From: an uncultured Shewanella sp. | GTDB lineage: Bacteria; Pseudomonadota; Gammaproteobacteria; Enterobacterales; Shewanellaceae | Length of the DNA stretch: 64,000 nucleotides | Reading direction: 5' to 3' | NCBI GenBank assembly: GCA_947503555.1 | Contig: CANNEE010000008.1 | Span: forward strand, 1 to 64,000 | Shown here: positions 39,750 to 49,677 of the stretch, piece after piece | Numbering within the stretch: position 1 is the first letter of the stretch | How the letters are laid out: the number at the start of each line of letters is the position of its first letter | Notes under the pieces: model-generated | What the model was told of the DNA's origin: nothing | Databases searched by the model: none | The model's input: only the letters and a program-made list of their open reading frames with translations | Translations under genes and position numbers: made by a program

Positions 39750-40946
39750 ATGGACTTAGATAACATTTTTAAAAAGTCGATCTCAAAAAATAAAGGCAAG
39801 TCTAAAGAGGGGGACCTTATTGTTACTACTGATAAGGTTCTTGAGGAAAGAGTTAAACAGGTTTATGCGATTGAAGGTTACAACGAACCGACCATAGTAA
39901 CAAATATAGAAACTGAATCAGACTCAAGTAATGGTGAAATTAAGTTTAAGCGTATTGTCTTCGATATGCGAAACTCTAGAAATATCATTGAAGAACTCTC
40001 TAACTTAACGAGTAAGTTGGATGTAGATATTTCAATATTGGTTTTAAGTGAGATTGACTCGATAAAACTACGTAATGAAGTCCATTCTATTGGTTGCACC
40101 TATGTGCTTTGGGACCCAGAGTGTAATGAGCTAATTGACGCATTAAGTAATAATGATATTAGTTATGCAGTAGGGAAAAAGAAAAGTCGCGTAGCAAAGA
40201 AAATTTTGGTTTTGGGTACCAAAGGTGGGATTGGCGTATCATTCTTTAGTGCAGTACTTTCTAATAGCTTGGCTGCTGATTCTAAATTAAAAACACTACT
40301 GGTAGATCATGACACAGGCTCCTATAACTCAGATATTGTTTTAGGGCTTAAAAAACATGCGTTCAAGCAAAATACGTTAACACTTAATGAATCAGACATA
40401 GATGAGGCTATTGCTAAAACCTATATCTCTAATGTGGCATCTAAATTAGATTATCTGGTTCTCGAAAAAGAAGATGACTACTTTGGCCCCCACTCACAGA
40501 CGTTAAGCCGATTATCTAGCGTTTTAGAAGCCAGCTATAACTTTATTATTGATTCAGTGTCTATTCGTGCATTCGATGACTTTAATGCTAAAGAATTGAT
40601 CGGCCGCTATCAGAAGATTATTGTAGTTTGCGATCCCTCACTAGCATCATTGAGGTCATTTAATTTAATTAGAGAGAAACTTACTGGTATCGATTTAAAG
40701 GCTGTTTTTGTCATGAATCGTCCGGCTAAAGATTATATTGTTCCTATTACTCAGGCTAAGCAGCGCCTGCCTTGTGATGAGTCTTATACCATTAACTATG
40801 AACCATCATTAGAAAAGTTGGTTGTACAACAAGGCTTATCTGAAGTTAAGAAGTCAAAGTATTTTTCTGCTATTGCTGAAATTGTTGAGTCAATGACAGG
40901 AAAGGATGTTAAACCAAAATCTAAGTTTCAAATATTTAAGTTATGA
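39750..40946 (+). CDS. tadZ: TadZ/CpaE pilus localisation ATPase-like protein
   Basis: A 398-residue MinD/ParA relative. An N-terminal receiver-like part precedes the P-loop GTKGGIGVSFF near residue 155. The signature Lys of the deviant Walker A is kept, but the usual GKT/GKS end is GVS, so ATP turnover may be weak or absent, as in other TadZ proteins. TadZ marks the pole and recruits the TadA motor. Its last four bases overlap the tadA start. Confidence 0.88.
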   Translation: MDLDNIFKKSISKNKGKSKEGDLIVTTDKVLEERVKQVYAIEGYNEPTIVTNIETESDSSNGEIKFKRIVFDMRNSRNIIEELSNLTSKLDVDISILVLSEIDSIKLRNEVHSIGCTYVLWDPECNELIDALSNNDISYAVGKKKSRVAKKILVLGTKGGIGVSFFSAVLSNSLAADSKLKTLLVDHDTGSYNSDIVLGLKKHAFKQNTLTLNESDIDEAIAKTYISNVASKLDYLVLEKEDDYFGPHSQTLSRLSSVLEASYNFIIDSVSIRAFDDFNAKELIGRYQKIIVVCDPSLASLRSFNLIREKLTGIDLKAVFVMNRPAKDYIVPITQAKQRLPCDESYTINYEPSLEKLVVQQGLSEVKKSKYFSAIAEIVESMTGKDVKPKSKFQIFKL

Positions 40947-42208
40947 ATCAATTAAAAGAAATTTATCTTACAATAAGAGATGAGATTTTTGATGCACTAG
41001 ATGCAGCATCCTTAGTCGATATCAGTTACGAAGAGTTGGAAAAACAATTAAGGGAATCTGTATATTTACTTATTGATAGGAAACAGTTTCAGGTCAGTAC
41101 CCTTAAACGTGAAGAGTTAGTTAAGGCACTAACGGATGAGCTTAAGGGCTTGGGCCCTCTGGAATCTCTCCTAAATAATGATGATATATCAGATATCATG
41201 ATAAATGGGCCCAACGATGTTTTCATTGAGCTTGGTGGTAAGATTGAAAAATCCAGTGTGCAATTTGTTAATGAGAAGCAACTTAATACAATTGCAAAAC
41301 GCATTGCGTCTAATGTGGGTCGTCGAATCGATGACTCTAAACCACTTTGTGATGCCAGATTAGCAGACGGCTCTAGGGTAAATATTGTTATTCCACCACT
41401 TGCCCTAGATGGCACATCTATTTCTATTCGTAAGTTTAAAGAGCAAAAAATCAAATTAGTCAATTTGATGGAGTTTGGCGCTATGTCAGTAGAGATGGCC
41501 AAGCTCTTGTCAATCGCGAGCCATTGTAAATGCAATATTCTGATATCTGGCGGTACAGGCTCGGGCAAAACCACTTTGCTAAATGCGCTCACAGGCTTTA
41601 TTGAAGATAGTGAGCGTGTTGTCACTATTGAGGATTCCGCAGAACTTCAACTTCAGAAACCCCATGTTGTTCGATTAGAAACACGTCAAGCTGGTGTAGA
41701 AGGTACGGGTGAGGTCACAGCTCGGGATCTGGTGATCAATGCCTTACGTATGCGTCCAGATCGAATTGTTGTAGGTGAGTGTCGTGGCGGAGAAGCTTTT
41801 GAGATGCTGCAAGCGATGAACACGGGTCATGATGGTTCTATGTCAACGTTACACGCAAACACACCAAGAGATGCGGTTGCTCGTGTTGAAAGTATGGTGA
41901 TGATGGCAACGTCTAGCCTACCGCTAATGGCGATAAGGCGCACGATTGTCAGTGCCGTTGATTTGATTGTCCAGGTTAAGCGCCTTCATGACGGGAGTCG
42001 TAAGGTGATGAATATATCTGAAGTCGTCGGCATGGAAGGTGAAAACGTTGTGATGGAGGATATCTTCAAATTCCAAGTCAGTGATGAGCTAGACGAAGGT
42101 GTTATTAGTGGAGATTTTCATACATCGGGTTTGTCGCTGCGATCCATTATCTATCAGAGAGCTAAGTTCTTCGGGCTCGAAAGCAGTGTGAAGGAGATCT
42201 TCCAATGA
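40943..42208 (+). CDS. tadA: Tad secretion ATPase TadA/CpaF
   Basis: The 421-residue GSPII/E-type hexameric motor has a family N-terminal domain ([21 protein letters not shown]), Walker [12 protein letters not shown], the Asp box, Walker [16 protein letters not shown] and the His box ([11 protein letters not shown]). It powers pilus assembly and perhaps retraction from the cytoplasmic face. ATGA-type overlaps at both ends show translational coupling. Confidence 0.95.
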   Translation: MNQLKEIYLTIRDEIFDALDAASLVDISYEELEKQLRESVYLLIDRKQFQVSTLKREELVKALTDELKGLGPLESLLNNDDISDIMINGPNDVFIELGGKIEKSSVQFVNEKQLNTIAKRIASNVGRRIDDSKPLCDARLADGSRVNIVIPPLALDGTSISIRKFKEQKIKLVNLMEFGAMSVEMAKLLSIASHCKCNILISGGTGSGKTTLLNALTGFIEDSERVVTIEDSAELQLQKPHVVRLETRQAGVEGTGEVTARDLVINALRMRPDRIVVGECRGGEAFEMLQAMNTGHDGSMSTLHANTPRDAVARVESMVMMATSSLPLMAIRRTIVSAVDLIVQVKRLHDGSRKVMNISEVVGMEGENVVMEDIFKFQVSDELDEGVISGDFHTSGLSLRSIIYQRAKFFGLESSVKEIFQ

Positions 42209-43122
42209 TGATATTGCTTGGTTGTTTTTGGGGAGTGCTAATTGCGCTATGGCTAGGTTATAGCTATAGGCAAAAGAAAGTCATTAATCAATATATTGGC
42301 CAAGGCAAAGATTTTGAAGGGGTAAAGGGTGAAAGCTCTGTCATTGATGCTAAACGTCTAAGTTCAGATTTTAAATATAAGTTTAAGCTTTGGTTTAATA
42401 GCTTTATACAGGTGTTCAAGCCTCAAATGCCAATAAAGTTAATCGGCTTTCTAGCTGCATCAATAGGCTTTATATTTATTTTGAGCGAGTTTTTCCTTAT
42501 GAAGGATTTTTTGATTTGCTTTTTATTAATAGAACCTATTTTATTTCTCGTTTTCTATTTAAAACTAAAAGAGCGTAAAGCAGAAGCATTTAAAAATAAT
42601 TTTCCAGATGCATTAAATATATTAAGTGGGGCAGTATCTTCTGGTCAGAGTATCATTAGTGCCTTTGAATATGTAGGCGCTCAATTAAATAATGAGGTTG
42701 GCCAAGAGTTTAAGTATATGGCAGAGCGCTTGCAGATAGGTGAGAGCCCGGATGAAGTGTTACAAAATAGCGCCGTAAAGTTCCCTTATATTGAGTATTT
42801 TTTCTTCGCATCGACGGTAAGCATAAACATTAGTAGAGGTGGTCAACTCAAGGAGATTATCAAGCGAATTAATAGACTGATGTTTGAGTCGAGGTCGATA
42901 GAAAAGAAAAAAAATGCACTTACCTCTGAGGCTAGGGCTTCAGCAAAGATTATTGCTAGCTTGCCTGTTATTTTCATCATAATTCTAAAGTTCACAAGCC
43001 CTGAAAACTATCACTTTGTGATGTTCGCAGAAGAGGGTAAAGGCATTTTTTATTACGTCATCATCAGTGAGCTTATCGGATTTCTTAGTATTTGGAATAT
43101 TCTGAGAGGGGTTAGCACATGA
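42205..43122 (+). CDS. tadB: Tad inner-membrane platform protein TadB
   Basis: The 305-residue type II secretion F-domain protein has membrane segments near residues 5-17, 75-110 and in the C-terminal 60 residues. The F-domain holds FPDALNILSGAVSSGQSIISAFEYV. With TadC it forms the platform on which TadA acts. Four-base overlaps join it to tadA and tadC. Confidence 0.92.
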   Translation: MMILLGCFWGVLIALWLGYSYRQKKVINQYIGQGKDFEGVKGESSVIDAKRLSSDFKYKFKLWFNSFIQVFKPQMPIKLIGFLAASIGFIFILSEFFLMKDFLICFLLIEPILFLVFYLKLKERKAEAFKNNFPDALNILSGAVSSGQSIISAFEYVGAQLNNEVGQEFKYMAERLQIGESPDEVLQNSAVKFPYIEYFFFASTVSINISRGGQLKEIIKRINRLMFESRSIEKKKNALTSEARASAKIIASLPVIFIIILKFTSPENYHFVMFAEEGKGIFYYVIISELIGFLSIWNILRGVST

Positions 43123-43985
43123 CGACGAATACTTACTTTCTGATTGCTGTCGCCTCATTGGCTTCCTTGGGGTTGGCTTTGATAGTTATGTCTTGGCTAG
43201 ACAAGCTTAAGGTGACGATTTCAGCTCGAAAAATTATTGGCTCGACCAAAGCGAAAAAAGACAGCACAGATATAATATATAACTTTCTTACTAAGGTTAA
43301 TTTTAATAAAGAGGAGATAAGAAAGAATTTTGTTTCTGCTGGCATTTATAACAAGTTCATTATTGATACTTATTACTTATTTAAGCTGGTGCCTTTTACC
43401 CTTTGCCTTGTCGTTATCCTTATGGATCACTTTTCAGGGGAAACTAGCTTGGTAATGTCTCTGTTTTATCTACTCATTGCGTTGTTCACATTTGTGATGG
43501 GGCCGGATATGTATATTGCGAGTAAAGGTAAGCAAAACGTCAAGCGAATGAGTAATAGGCTGCCTTTCCTATTGGATTTAATGAATGTCTGTGTTCACAG
43601 CGGAATGACAGTGGAATCCAGTTTAGAGTATTTGGCGGAAGAGATAGAAACTATCGATAAATCATTGGCGTATGTGATAAAGGCTACAGTAGATAGATCT
43701 AAGGTTGTAGGTATCGAGAAGGCGCTAGAAGAGTTTTATGAATTAATTCCTACATCGGAAGCTCAGAGTTTCGTAATGACTCTGGCCCAGAGTCTACAGT
43801 TTGGTTCCTCTGTTGGACCAACACTGAAAACATTAGCTAGTGATATCAGAGAAATAAACATGATGGATCTAGAAGAGCGAATAGGAAAAATGGGAGCAAA
43901 AATGGCAATACCTATGATTGCCTTTATTATGGTGCCTATCGTTGTGCTCATTGCTGCCCCAGGTATTATGAGGATGTTAGTATGA
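43119..43985 (+). CDS. tadC: Tad inner-membrane platform protein TadC
   Basis: This 288-residue second F-domain protein contains LPFLLDLMNVCVHSGMTVESSLEYL and a C-terminal pair of membrane segments (IPMIAFIMVPIVVLIAAPGIM). It partners TadB. Coupled by four-base overlaps to tadB and tadD. Confidence 0.92.
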   Translation: MTTNTYFLIAVASLASLGLALIVMSWLDKLKVTISARKIIGSTKAKKDSTDIIYNFLTKVNFNKEEIRKNFVSAGIYNKFIIDTYYLFKLVPFTLCLVVILMDHFSGETSLVMSLFYLLIALFTFVMGPDMYIASKGKQNVKRMSNRLPFLLDLMNVCVHSGMTVESSLEYLAEEIETIDKSLAYVIKATVDRSKVVGIEKALEEFYELIPTSEAQSFVMTLAQSLQFGSSVGPTLKTLASDIREINMMDLEERIGKMGAKMAIPMIAFIMVPIVVLIAAPGIMRMLV

Positions 43986-45199
43986 CGATTAGATTATTAG
44001 CGGTAACCATTGCTATTGGGTTATTGTCTGGCTGTGTGACTACAGAGAATAAAGAAGTTGCCCAAGAGAAGATATTACTAGAATCTGGTGATAGTAAAAA
44101 TATTATTAAGTTCTATAAACAAAACCTAAATATTGAGCAAGAATATCGCGCGAAATTGGTCAACGAGTATTTAGCTGCAGGAGATCTTAAGTCAGCTAAA
44201 CTTTATGCTAACACCTACTCTAAAGATGATGTTAACAAACCAATATTTTTGTTGACCTTAGCTAAGATAAGTATATTGGAGAAACAATATTTAAAAGCGG
44301 AGAATCAGCTTAAACAATATTTAGAGCGTGATGGTGATGCGCTTCAATATCATCTATTGATTGCTAAAGTTTATGCACATCAAAGAAATTATATTCAAGC
44401 TGAAAGTCACTTTCTAGAGGCTAAAAAACTAGGGGCGGAAGATGTAAGAATAGCTAATGATCTTGCAGTGCTTAATATGATGCAACATAAGTACAGTGAG
44501 GCAGTAGATCTATTACAAAACGTGTATATCCAAGATCCTAGCAATAAAAAGCTAAGGGCTAATTTGCTGCTTTCTGCTGTGAATGCCGGAAATGATAGGC
44601 TTGCAATGGAAGCTTTGTTATACAACTCAACGCCAGAATTAGCAAAGGTGAAACTGGATAAATTAAAGTTGACGGTTCGTGCTAAGAATATCTCTGTGCC
44701 AGCAAAGCATAAGTTTGTTATTAAGCCTAGCGATGGGAGAGTGACTGCCCCTAGCAAAAATTTAGATATGCAAACATCTAAGGCTAGTCAAGTTAGTCAA
44801 AATGCTACTAATGTCAATAAGGGTGGATTGCTCTCTCAAGGCATGACTAAAACCAAGGCTTTACCCAAGCATAAGGAAATAAAGCAAGAGTCTAACCTTG
44901 TCAGTAAAAAAGTGCCACGACTAACAAAGACTAGAAAAGCTCAGCCCAAACGTAAAGTGAAAGTTGATAGCAATTATCGAATACAAATACTGGCGACTTA
45001 CCAGCATGTGGAAAAGGAGTATCTTGAGTATTTAAAGTCGAGATTTGACACTATATATGAGTATGAATTTGATTCAATGATTCGATATTGTGTCGGAGAT
45101 TTTACATCTTTATCCCGAGCTAAAGCATTTTTAAAATCCAGCGGTCTAAAAGATGGCTTTGTAGTGAATTATGGAACAAAGGAGTATAAAACACTATGA
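43982..45199 (+). CDS. tadD: TadD-like TPR lipoprotein with C-terminal SPOR-like domain
   Basis: The 405-residue protein has a lipobox LLSGC (Cys18), then TPR-type helical repeats to about residue 210 (YLKAENQLKQYLERD, YIQAESHFLEAKKLG, YSEAVDLLQNVY), a basic, low-complexity linker, and a C-terminal module near residues 328-400 (YRIQILATYQHVEKEYLEYL...VGDFTSLSRAKAFL) that looks like a SPOR domain, which binds denuded peptidoglycan. TadD is normally the TPR pilotin-like lipoprotein alone, so the fusion is unusual. Coupled to tadC and tadE by overlaps. Confidence 0.85.
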   Translation: MTIRLLAVTIAIGLLSGCVTTENKEVAQEKILLESGDSKNIIKFYKQNLNIEQEYRAKLVNEYLAAGDLKSAKLYANTYSKDDVNKPIFLLTLAKISILEKQYLKAENQLKQYLERDGDALQYHLLIAKVYAHQRNYIQAESHFLEAKKLGAEDVRIANDLAVLNMMQHKYSEAVDLLQNVYIQDPSNKKLRANLLLSAVNAGNDRLAMEALLYNSTPELAKVKLDKLKLTVRAKNISVPAKHKFVIKPSDGRVTAPSKNLDMQTSKASQVSQNATNVNKGGLLSQGMTKTKALPKHKEIKQESNLVSKKVPRLTKTRKAQPKRKVKVDSNYRIQILATYQHVEKEYLEYLKSRFDTIYEYEFDSMIRYCVGDFTSLSRAKAFLKSSGLKDGFVVNYGTKEYKTL

Positions 45200-45720
45200 A
45201 GCAATCCATTAAAGGCTCAATGGCAGTAGAGGCAGCACTGGGCTTACCTATCTTTGTCGTGCTGGTTTTCTTTTGGATTGAGCTTTGTCTTATGATTTTT
45301 TCTATGAGCATGATAGATCATGCGATCACGACTTCTGTCATAGAAATAAAAAAGATGGGAGAGTCTAGTCAAAAGACAGCTCTTAACTATCAAAATCTGA
45401 TTAATACTCAGTTAAATAAGGCTGGAAGTATTCTAGGTATAAATGTTGTTGATCAGAGTTCAGTGGCAATTAATGTTAGTTATTTAGAAGACTTTGACGA
45501 CTTAAGAAGCTGTGATAGTCGTTATGATAATATTACTGATTGCCCCAATATATCAAGCAGAGCAGAAAGTTCACCATTAGCTGTATACAGTGTTAACTAT
45601 ACATATCAACCCATCGTTTCACCTTGGTTTCCGGGATTTGAATTAAGAAGAGAAATCATGGCTGTTCAAGAATACGAGCGTTGTGAGTTTAAATTTAATA
45701 AAGGAAGTCACTGTGGATAA
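45196..45720 (+). CDS. tadE: TadE-like pseudopilin
   Basis: The 174-residue protein begins with a short leader and the processing-type site KG/SMAVEAALGLP with Glu at +5, then a hydrophobic helix and a periplasmic domain with paired cysteines. It should be matured by the prepilin peptidase and prime pilus assembly. The start overlaps tadD by four bases. Confidence 0.88.
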   Translation: MKQSIKGSMAVEAALGLPIFVVLVFFWIELCLMIFSMSMIDHAITTSVIEIKKMGESSQKTALNYQNLINTQLNKAGSILGINVVDQSSVAINVSYLEDFDDLRSCDSRYDNITDCPNISSRAESSPLAVYSVNYTYQPIVSPWFPGFELRREIMAVQEYERCEFKFNKGSHCG

Positions 45721-46288
45721 GAAAATTAAAGGCGCATTTGCCGTAGAGCTAGCATTAACCTTAATTTTTACCTCAGCCATTTTGGCGACTATTTCAAACT
45801 TTTTAATAGTGACAAATAAAAAGGGACAAATAGATAGGGCAGCGTATTCCATGGTGACGCTGATAGCTGAAAGAAAGGAGCTATTTGAGAATAATTTAGA
45901 TGTTTGTGCGGGAAATTGCTCTAAGGCCAAGAATGATCTATATGCCGTAGCGTCTGCTTCGATGAAGCGCATGATCCCTAGCTATGACCCTAATAAGTTT
46001 GGCATGAGGGTAGATGCGGTTTATTTAAATGGTAAGTCCAGTGGGGCAGGATTTAACCTAGCCACAAATTCGTTAACTGCAGGTAGAACAGCAAATTGTG
46101 ATTTTCCCAATGTTACATCGATGAGTAAAGGCCAAGCGTTAAGTTTATTACCAGAAACCTCCCAGGGAACTAAGTTACCCTTGTATCAAGTATCCCTATG
46201 TTATGAGACGCCTTTTAATATCCTTGGCGTCATGAATAACGAGGTTATGCGTGTAGTGAGTACATCATACGCCTTTGCTAGGATCTAA
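45713..46288 (+). CDS. tadF: TadF-like pseudopilin
   Basis: GTG 45713, five bases after AAGGAAG, is chosen as start: it gives MDKKIKGAFAVELALTL with the cleavage-type site KG/AFAVE. The frame is open to 45683 without a ribosome site. The 191-residue protein then has one hydrophobic helix and a periplasmic domain with several cysteines. It overlaps tadE by eight bases. Confidence 0.85.
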   Translation: MDKKIKGAFAVELALTLIFTSAILATISNFLIVTNKKGQIDRAAYSMVTLIAERKELFENNLDVCAGNCSKAKNDLYAVASASMKRMIPSYDPNKFGMRVDAVYLNGKSSGAGFNLATNSLTAGRTANCDFPNVTSMSKGQALSLLPETSQGTKLPLYQVSLCYETPFNILGVMNNEVMRVVSTSYAFARI

Positions 46289-46289
46289 T

Positions 46290-47621
46290 ATGAATTTGAC
46301 TCGTCGGCATCATGGTGCGGCTGGAATCATATTTATTGGTTTGCTGCCGATATTATTCTCGTTACTTACTGTCTCGATTAATATCGCCAATAAGCTCTCT
46401 ACCCATACTCGTATGTTAGAGGCCGCTGAGGTATCAGGTATAGCAGTAGCTGCAGAGTCAACTTTAGATTCTAGTAACAGGGCAAACTATGTTACAAGCC
46501 TAGTCGACCGATATATGACGAATAATTTAGGTGCTGTGACAGCCGAGGTAACAGAGAAGAGTTGTAAGACTGGTGATACTTGTGATGGTGCACTTGTAAC
46601 AACGCCTTTTACTGAACTGAAAGTGACGGCGAGTAGTAATCACAAGTCGTTGTTTGATAACAGTGAGTATGGAGCTAGTCAAGATTTCTCAGTATCTGGC
46701 AGTGCTAAAGTGCGAAAATATCAATCATCGGGCCCAGTGGATGTCTATTTTGTTGTGGATCAGTCACGGGTGATGGTTGAGGACTACTTCTCTGAAGGTG
46801 GCGGTAGAAAGCGAATACAGGTAGCAGATGAAGCGATAGTCAATACTATCAATGCAATCAAAGCATTTGATACCTCAGGCCAGAGCAGGGTGGGTTTTCT
46901 TGGTTTTACCGAACATGTGGCTGAGTCTGTCGGAGGAAGAGCAACCTGTAGGCCGCTAACCTATGGTGGCTCATGGATATATTATGATAAGCGACGTTTG
47001 TTAGATTACCGTAGAGGAAATGTGCCGTGGCGGATGGTTTGGAACTTATTTGATCCGCCTGAAATACCTCGTCAAACTCAAGATTGTAATGATTGGCCAC
47101 CAGGTACAGTTAATGAAGAAGTAAGGCATTGGAACATTCGAATCAATGTTTTGTATAAGGTAAGAAATAGAACATTAACCTCAAACTTAGATTCAGTGGC
47201 TAATACAATTAATAATCAAAAAATTACACGAGGCGAGTGGTTACAGCTTATTAACGGCATGGCGGGAGCGGCTCAAATGGCAAACTCAATGCCAAAGTTA
47301 AACTCTAGACAGCTGTTTGTCATTATAACCGATGGTGGTGTTAGTACTTCAAACCCAGATGGGTTTAAACAGGCCGTTCAGCTTGGATTTTGTGACAAAA
47401 TTAGAGAGCAGTTAGCCACTAAATCAAGTTTTCAAGCTGGTAGTATCAGTACAGACTTTTTGTATATTCAAATGCGAAATATGGGAACTTATCCTAATTA
47501 CTATGGTGTAGATGATTGTGTCGGTGATAATAATATAGTTACCGCATTTACTGCAAATAAAATCGAAGAAGCAATAATGAGTAAGATAAATACTGGAGAA
47601 GGAAACTTTCTTCATAATTAA
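46290..47621 (+). CDS. tadG: TadG-like VWA protein 1, degenerate MIDAS
   Basis: ATG 46290 with AGGA six bases upstream gives a 443-residue protein: a TadG/TadE-type N-terminus (HHGAAGIIFIGLLPILF), a membrane segment, an extracytoplasmic region and a von Willebrand A domain. The metal site that should read D-x-S-x-S is Asp157-Gln-Ser-Arg-Val, so the second Ser is lost and metal binding is doubtful. Several Trp/Arg/Tyr-rich and Cys-containing inserts interrupt the domain. A paralogue follows. Confidence 0.85.
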   Translation: MNLTRRHHGAAGIIFIGLLPILFSLLTVSINIANKLSTHTRMLEAAEVSGIAVAAESTLDSSNRANYVTSLVDRYMTNNLGAVTAEVTEKSCKTGDTCDGALVTTPFTELKVTASSNHKSLFDNSEYGASQDFSVSGSAKVRKYQSSGPVDVYFVVDQSRVMVEDYFSEGGGRKRIQVADEAIVNTINAIKAFDTSGQSRVGFLGFTEHVAESVGGRATCRPLTYGGSWIYYDKRRLLDYRRGNVPWRMVWNLFDPPEIPRQTQDCNDWPPGTVNEEVRHWNIRINVLYKVRNRTLTSNLDSVANTINNQKITRGEWLQLINGMAGAAQMANSMPKLNSRQLFVIITDGGVSTSNPDGFKQAVQLGFCDKIREQLATKSSFQAGSISTDFLYIQMRNMGTYPNYYGVDDCVGDNNIVTAFTANKIEEAIMSKINTGEGNFLHN

Positions 47622-47675
47622 ATCTAATATTATATTAAGTTTTTTATACGTGATTTTTGGATCTGAGGCTGTAAA

Positions 47676-48998
47676 ATGTCTAATAAATTAAGTAAGACAT
47701 GTGGTTATAAACACAGAGGCGCTGCTGGAATAATTTTTATCGGTTTAATACCCATATTATTTCTTATTCTTGCCTTTTCTATTGCAATGTCACAAAGATT
47801 AGTAACCCACGTCAGAATGCTTGAGGCTTCAGAAGTCGCAAGCCTTGCATTAGCAGCAGATCCAAAGGGTGATGATGCAGATGACTATGCAAGTAAAGTG
47901 ATCGACAGATATTTGGTTGATAATCAGGGTAAGGTAAATGTGGATGTTAATAAGAAGGAATGTAAGCTTAAAACTGGATGCGTTCGAGCCAGTGGAGAAA
48001 GTGCGCCCTATACTGATATAAGTGTTACGGCCTCTTCCCAACATGAATCTTGGGTAACCTATGAGGAAATTAACCTTGAATCTCACTTTCAAGTGGGTGG
48101 GAAGTCAAAGGCTAGAAAGTATTTATCGAATCCAATGGATATCTATTTAATTGTGGATTTCAGTAGCTCTATGTTACTAAGTGGAGGCCCTGGAAAAACA
48201 CGTCTTAAAGTTGTCAGTGATACCATTGTAAGAGCATTGAACGAGGTTAAGAGTTTTAAGGTTGAAGGAAATAATAGAGTTGCATTATTAGGTTACAGTT
48301 CTGCCCATGTAAAGGAAACTGACGAAAAAGTGATCGAGCCAGCAATTCCTGGCTCTCCCCAAAAAGAGTACAAGAAAAAGTATATTTACGAGTTTTATAG
48401 AGGTTCTCCAACCCAAACCGTTAGAGATATGTTTAATTTACCTAGGCCCATAAAGGAGATCAAGGAGCCAAAAGATACGCCCTTGTTTGGGTGGTATGAC
48501 TGGAGAACACGCCAGGATAATGCAAATATTGATAGAGAGTTTCCATTTTTTAATATTCCTCTCAACACAGATATTGATGGGGCAATAAGCAAGATTAAGA
48601 AAATTGGTAATGAATCTGGAACAGGTACTACATCGTGGAATGGCATTATCGCTGCTGCTGTAGAAGCAAACAGCGCATCATTTTTAAACCCTGAACAGGT
48701 ATTTATTATATTTTCTGATGGAATCGATCAAAAAAAATATGGAAATAGACTTAAACAATTAGTTGATAGAGGGTTATGCCGAAGGCTTAAATCTCAGCTT
48801 CAGAATAAACGTAACAATTTGACTAAAGAGATCAAGATAAAAATGGGTGTCATAGGCGTTAATTATGTTGTGCGAAAACAAGATGGTTTTGGCGACTGTG
48901 TTGGTCCTGCCAATATTTATCATGCAAAAAATGGCGATGATGTCTATAAACATATGATTAATATTATTAAAGAAGAAACTGGTAGATTAAGGAATTAA
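47676..48998 (+). CDS. tadG: TadG-like VWA protein 2, intact MIDAS
   Basis: The 440-residue paralogue of the preceding gene has the same HRGAAGIIFIGLIPILF start and RMLEASEVASLALAADP region, but its metal site Asp161-Phe-Ser-Ser-Ser-Met is complete. The VWA domain ends with VFIIFSDGID. VWA tips on Tad systems are thought to contact surfaces. It starts 54 bases after the first copy. Confidence 0.87.
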   Translation: MSNKLSKTCGYKHRGAAGIIFIGLIPILFLILAFSIAMSQRLVTHVRMLEASEVASLALAADPKGDDADDYASKVIDRYLVDNQGKVNVDVNKKECKLKTGCVRASGESAPYTDISVTASSQHESWVTYEEINLESHFQVGGKSKARKYLSNPMDIYLIVDFSSSMLLSGGPGKTRLKVVSDTIVRALNEVKSFKVEGNNRVALLGYSSAHVKETDEKVIEPAIPGSPQKEYKKKYIYEFYRGSPTQTVRDMFNLPRPIKEIKEPKDTPLFGWYDWRTRQDNANIDREFPFFNIPLNTDIDGAISKIKKIGNESGTGTTSWNGIIAAAVEANSASFLNPEQVFIIFSDGIDQKKYGNRLKQLVDRGLCRRLKSQLQNKRNNLTKEIKIKMGVIGVNYVVRKQDGFGDCVGPANIYHAKNGDDVYKHMINIIKEETGRLRN

Positions 48999-48999
48999 A

Positions 49000-49608
49000 A
49001 TGAAGTCGATTTATTTAATCCCCTTGTTGCTTAGCTTTAATGCTTATGCAAGTTGTATTGATGCTAATAGCCAGGAGATCACAAAAACTATTGTCAAGAA
49101 ACAGACCAAGCGTACACAAGAACCTGGACGGTTAGTTATCATACATGAAGAAGAGTTGAGTCAAGATATTAGTGATGCCAGTAATAGCATTCCTGATGAA
49201 GAATGTCTTGACGATTTGGAGCTAGTCGCTAATCAAGAGTTGGAAACTGACAATCGAGTTGAATTATATGATGACGTTGAACCACTATTGCTTAATTATC
49301 AATTTGATAAATATAAATTGACAAAAAAGCAAGTGGAGTTGATTAACCGATTCATCTATCAAGGTGATTCAGGGGCAATAGTGATCGAAGGTCATGCTGA
49401 TAGTCAAGGTGAAGAGGATTATAACAATACTTTATCTTTTAGAAGAGCATCAGAAGTAAGAAAGTATATTGAAAAACGATTTGGTGATGAGTATGTCATT
49501 AAAGTTGTTGCTTACGGAGAAAGTGAGCCTGAGTGTAGTGTGCAAGAGAATAAAGTTACTGGTTGTAATAGAAGAGTGAATGTTTATTTTTCTTCAAAAA
49601 CGCTTTGA
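49000..49608 (+). CDS. OmpA-like peptidoglycan-associated protein of the Tad operon
   Basis: The 202-residue protein has a signal peptide ending near NAYAS and an OmpA C-terminal domain at about residues 95-200 (YQFDKYKLTKKQ, EGHADSQGEEDYNNTLSFRRASEVRKYI, GCNRRVNVYF). Such domains hold diaminopimelate of peptidoglycan. It begins one base after the second tadG stop and so belongs to the operon, perhaps fixing the pilus machine to the wall. Confidence 0.88.
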   Translation: MKSIYLIPLLLSFNAYASCIDANSQEITKTIVKKQTKRTQEPGRLVIIHEEELSQDISDASNSIPDEECLDDLELVANQELETDNRVELYDDVEPLLLNYQFDKYKLTKKQVELINRFIYQGDSGAIVIEGHADSQGEEDYNNTLSFRRASEVRKYIEKRFGDEYVIKVVAYGESEPECSVQENKVTGCNRRVNVYFSSKTL

Positions 49609-49677
49609 AGGTATTTTTTAATAAAAGCGGTTTACCATAATTACAAATTTGTTTTTGGTAACAAATAAGGTGCTGAT

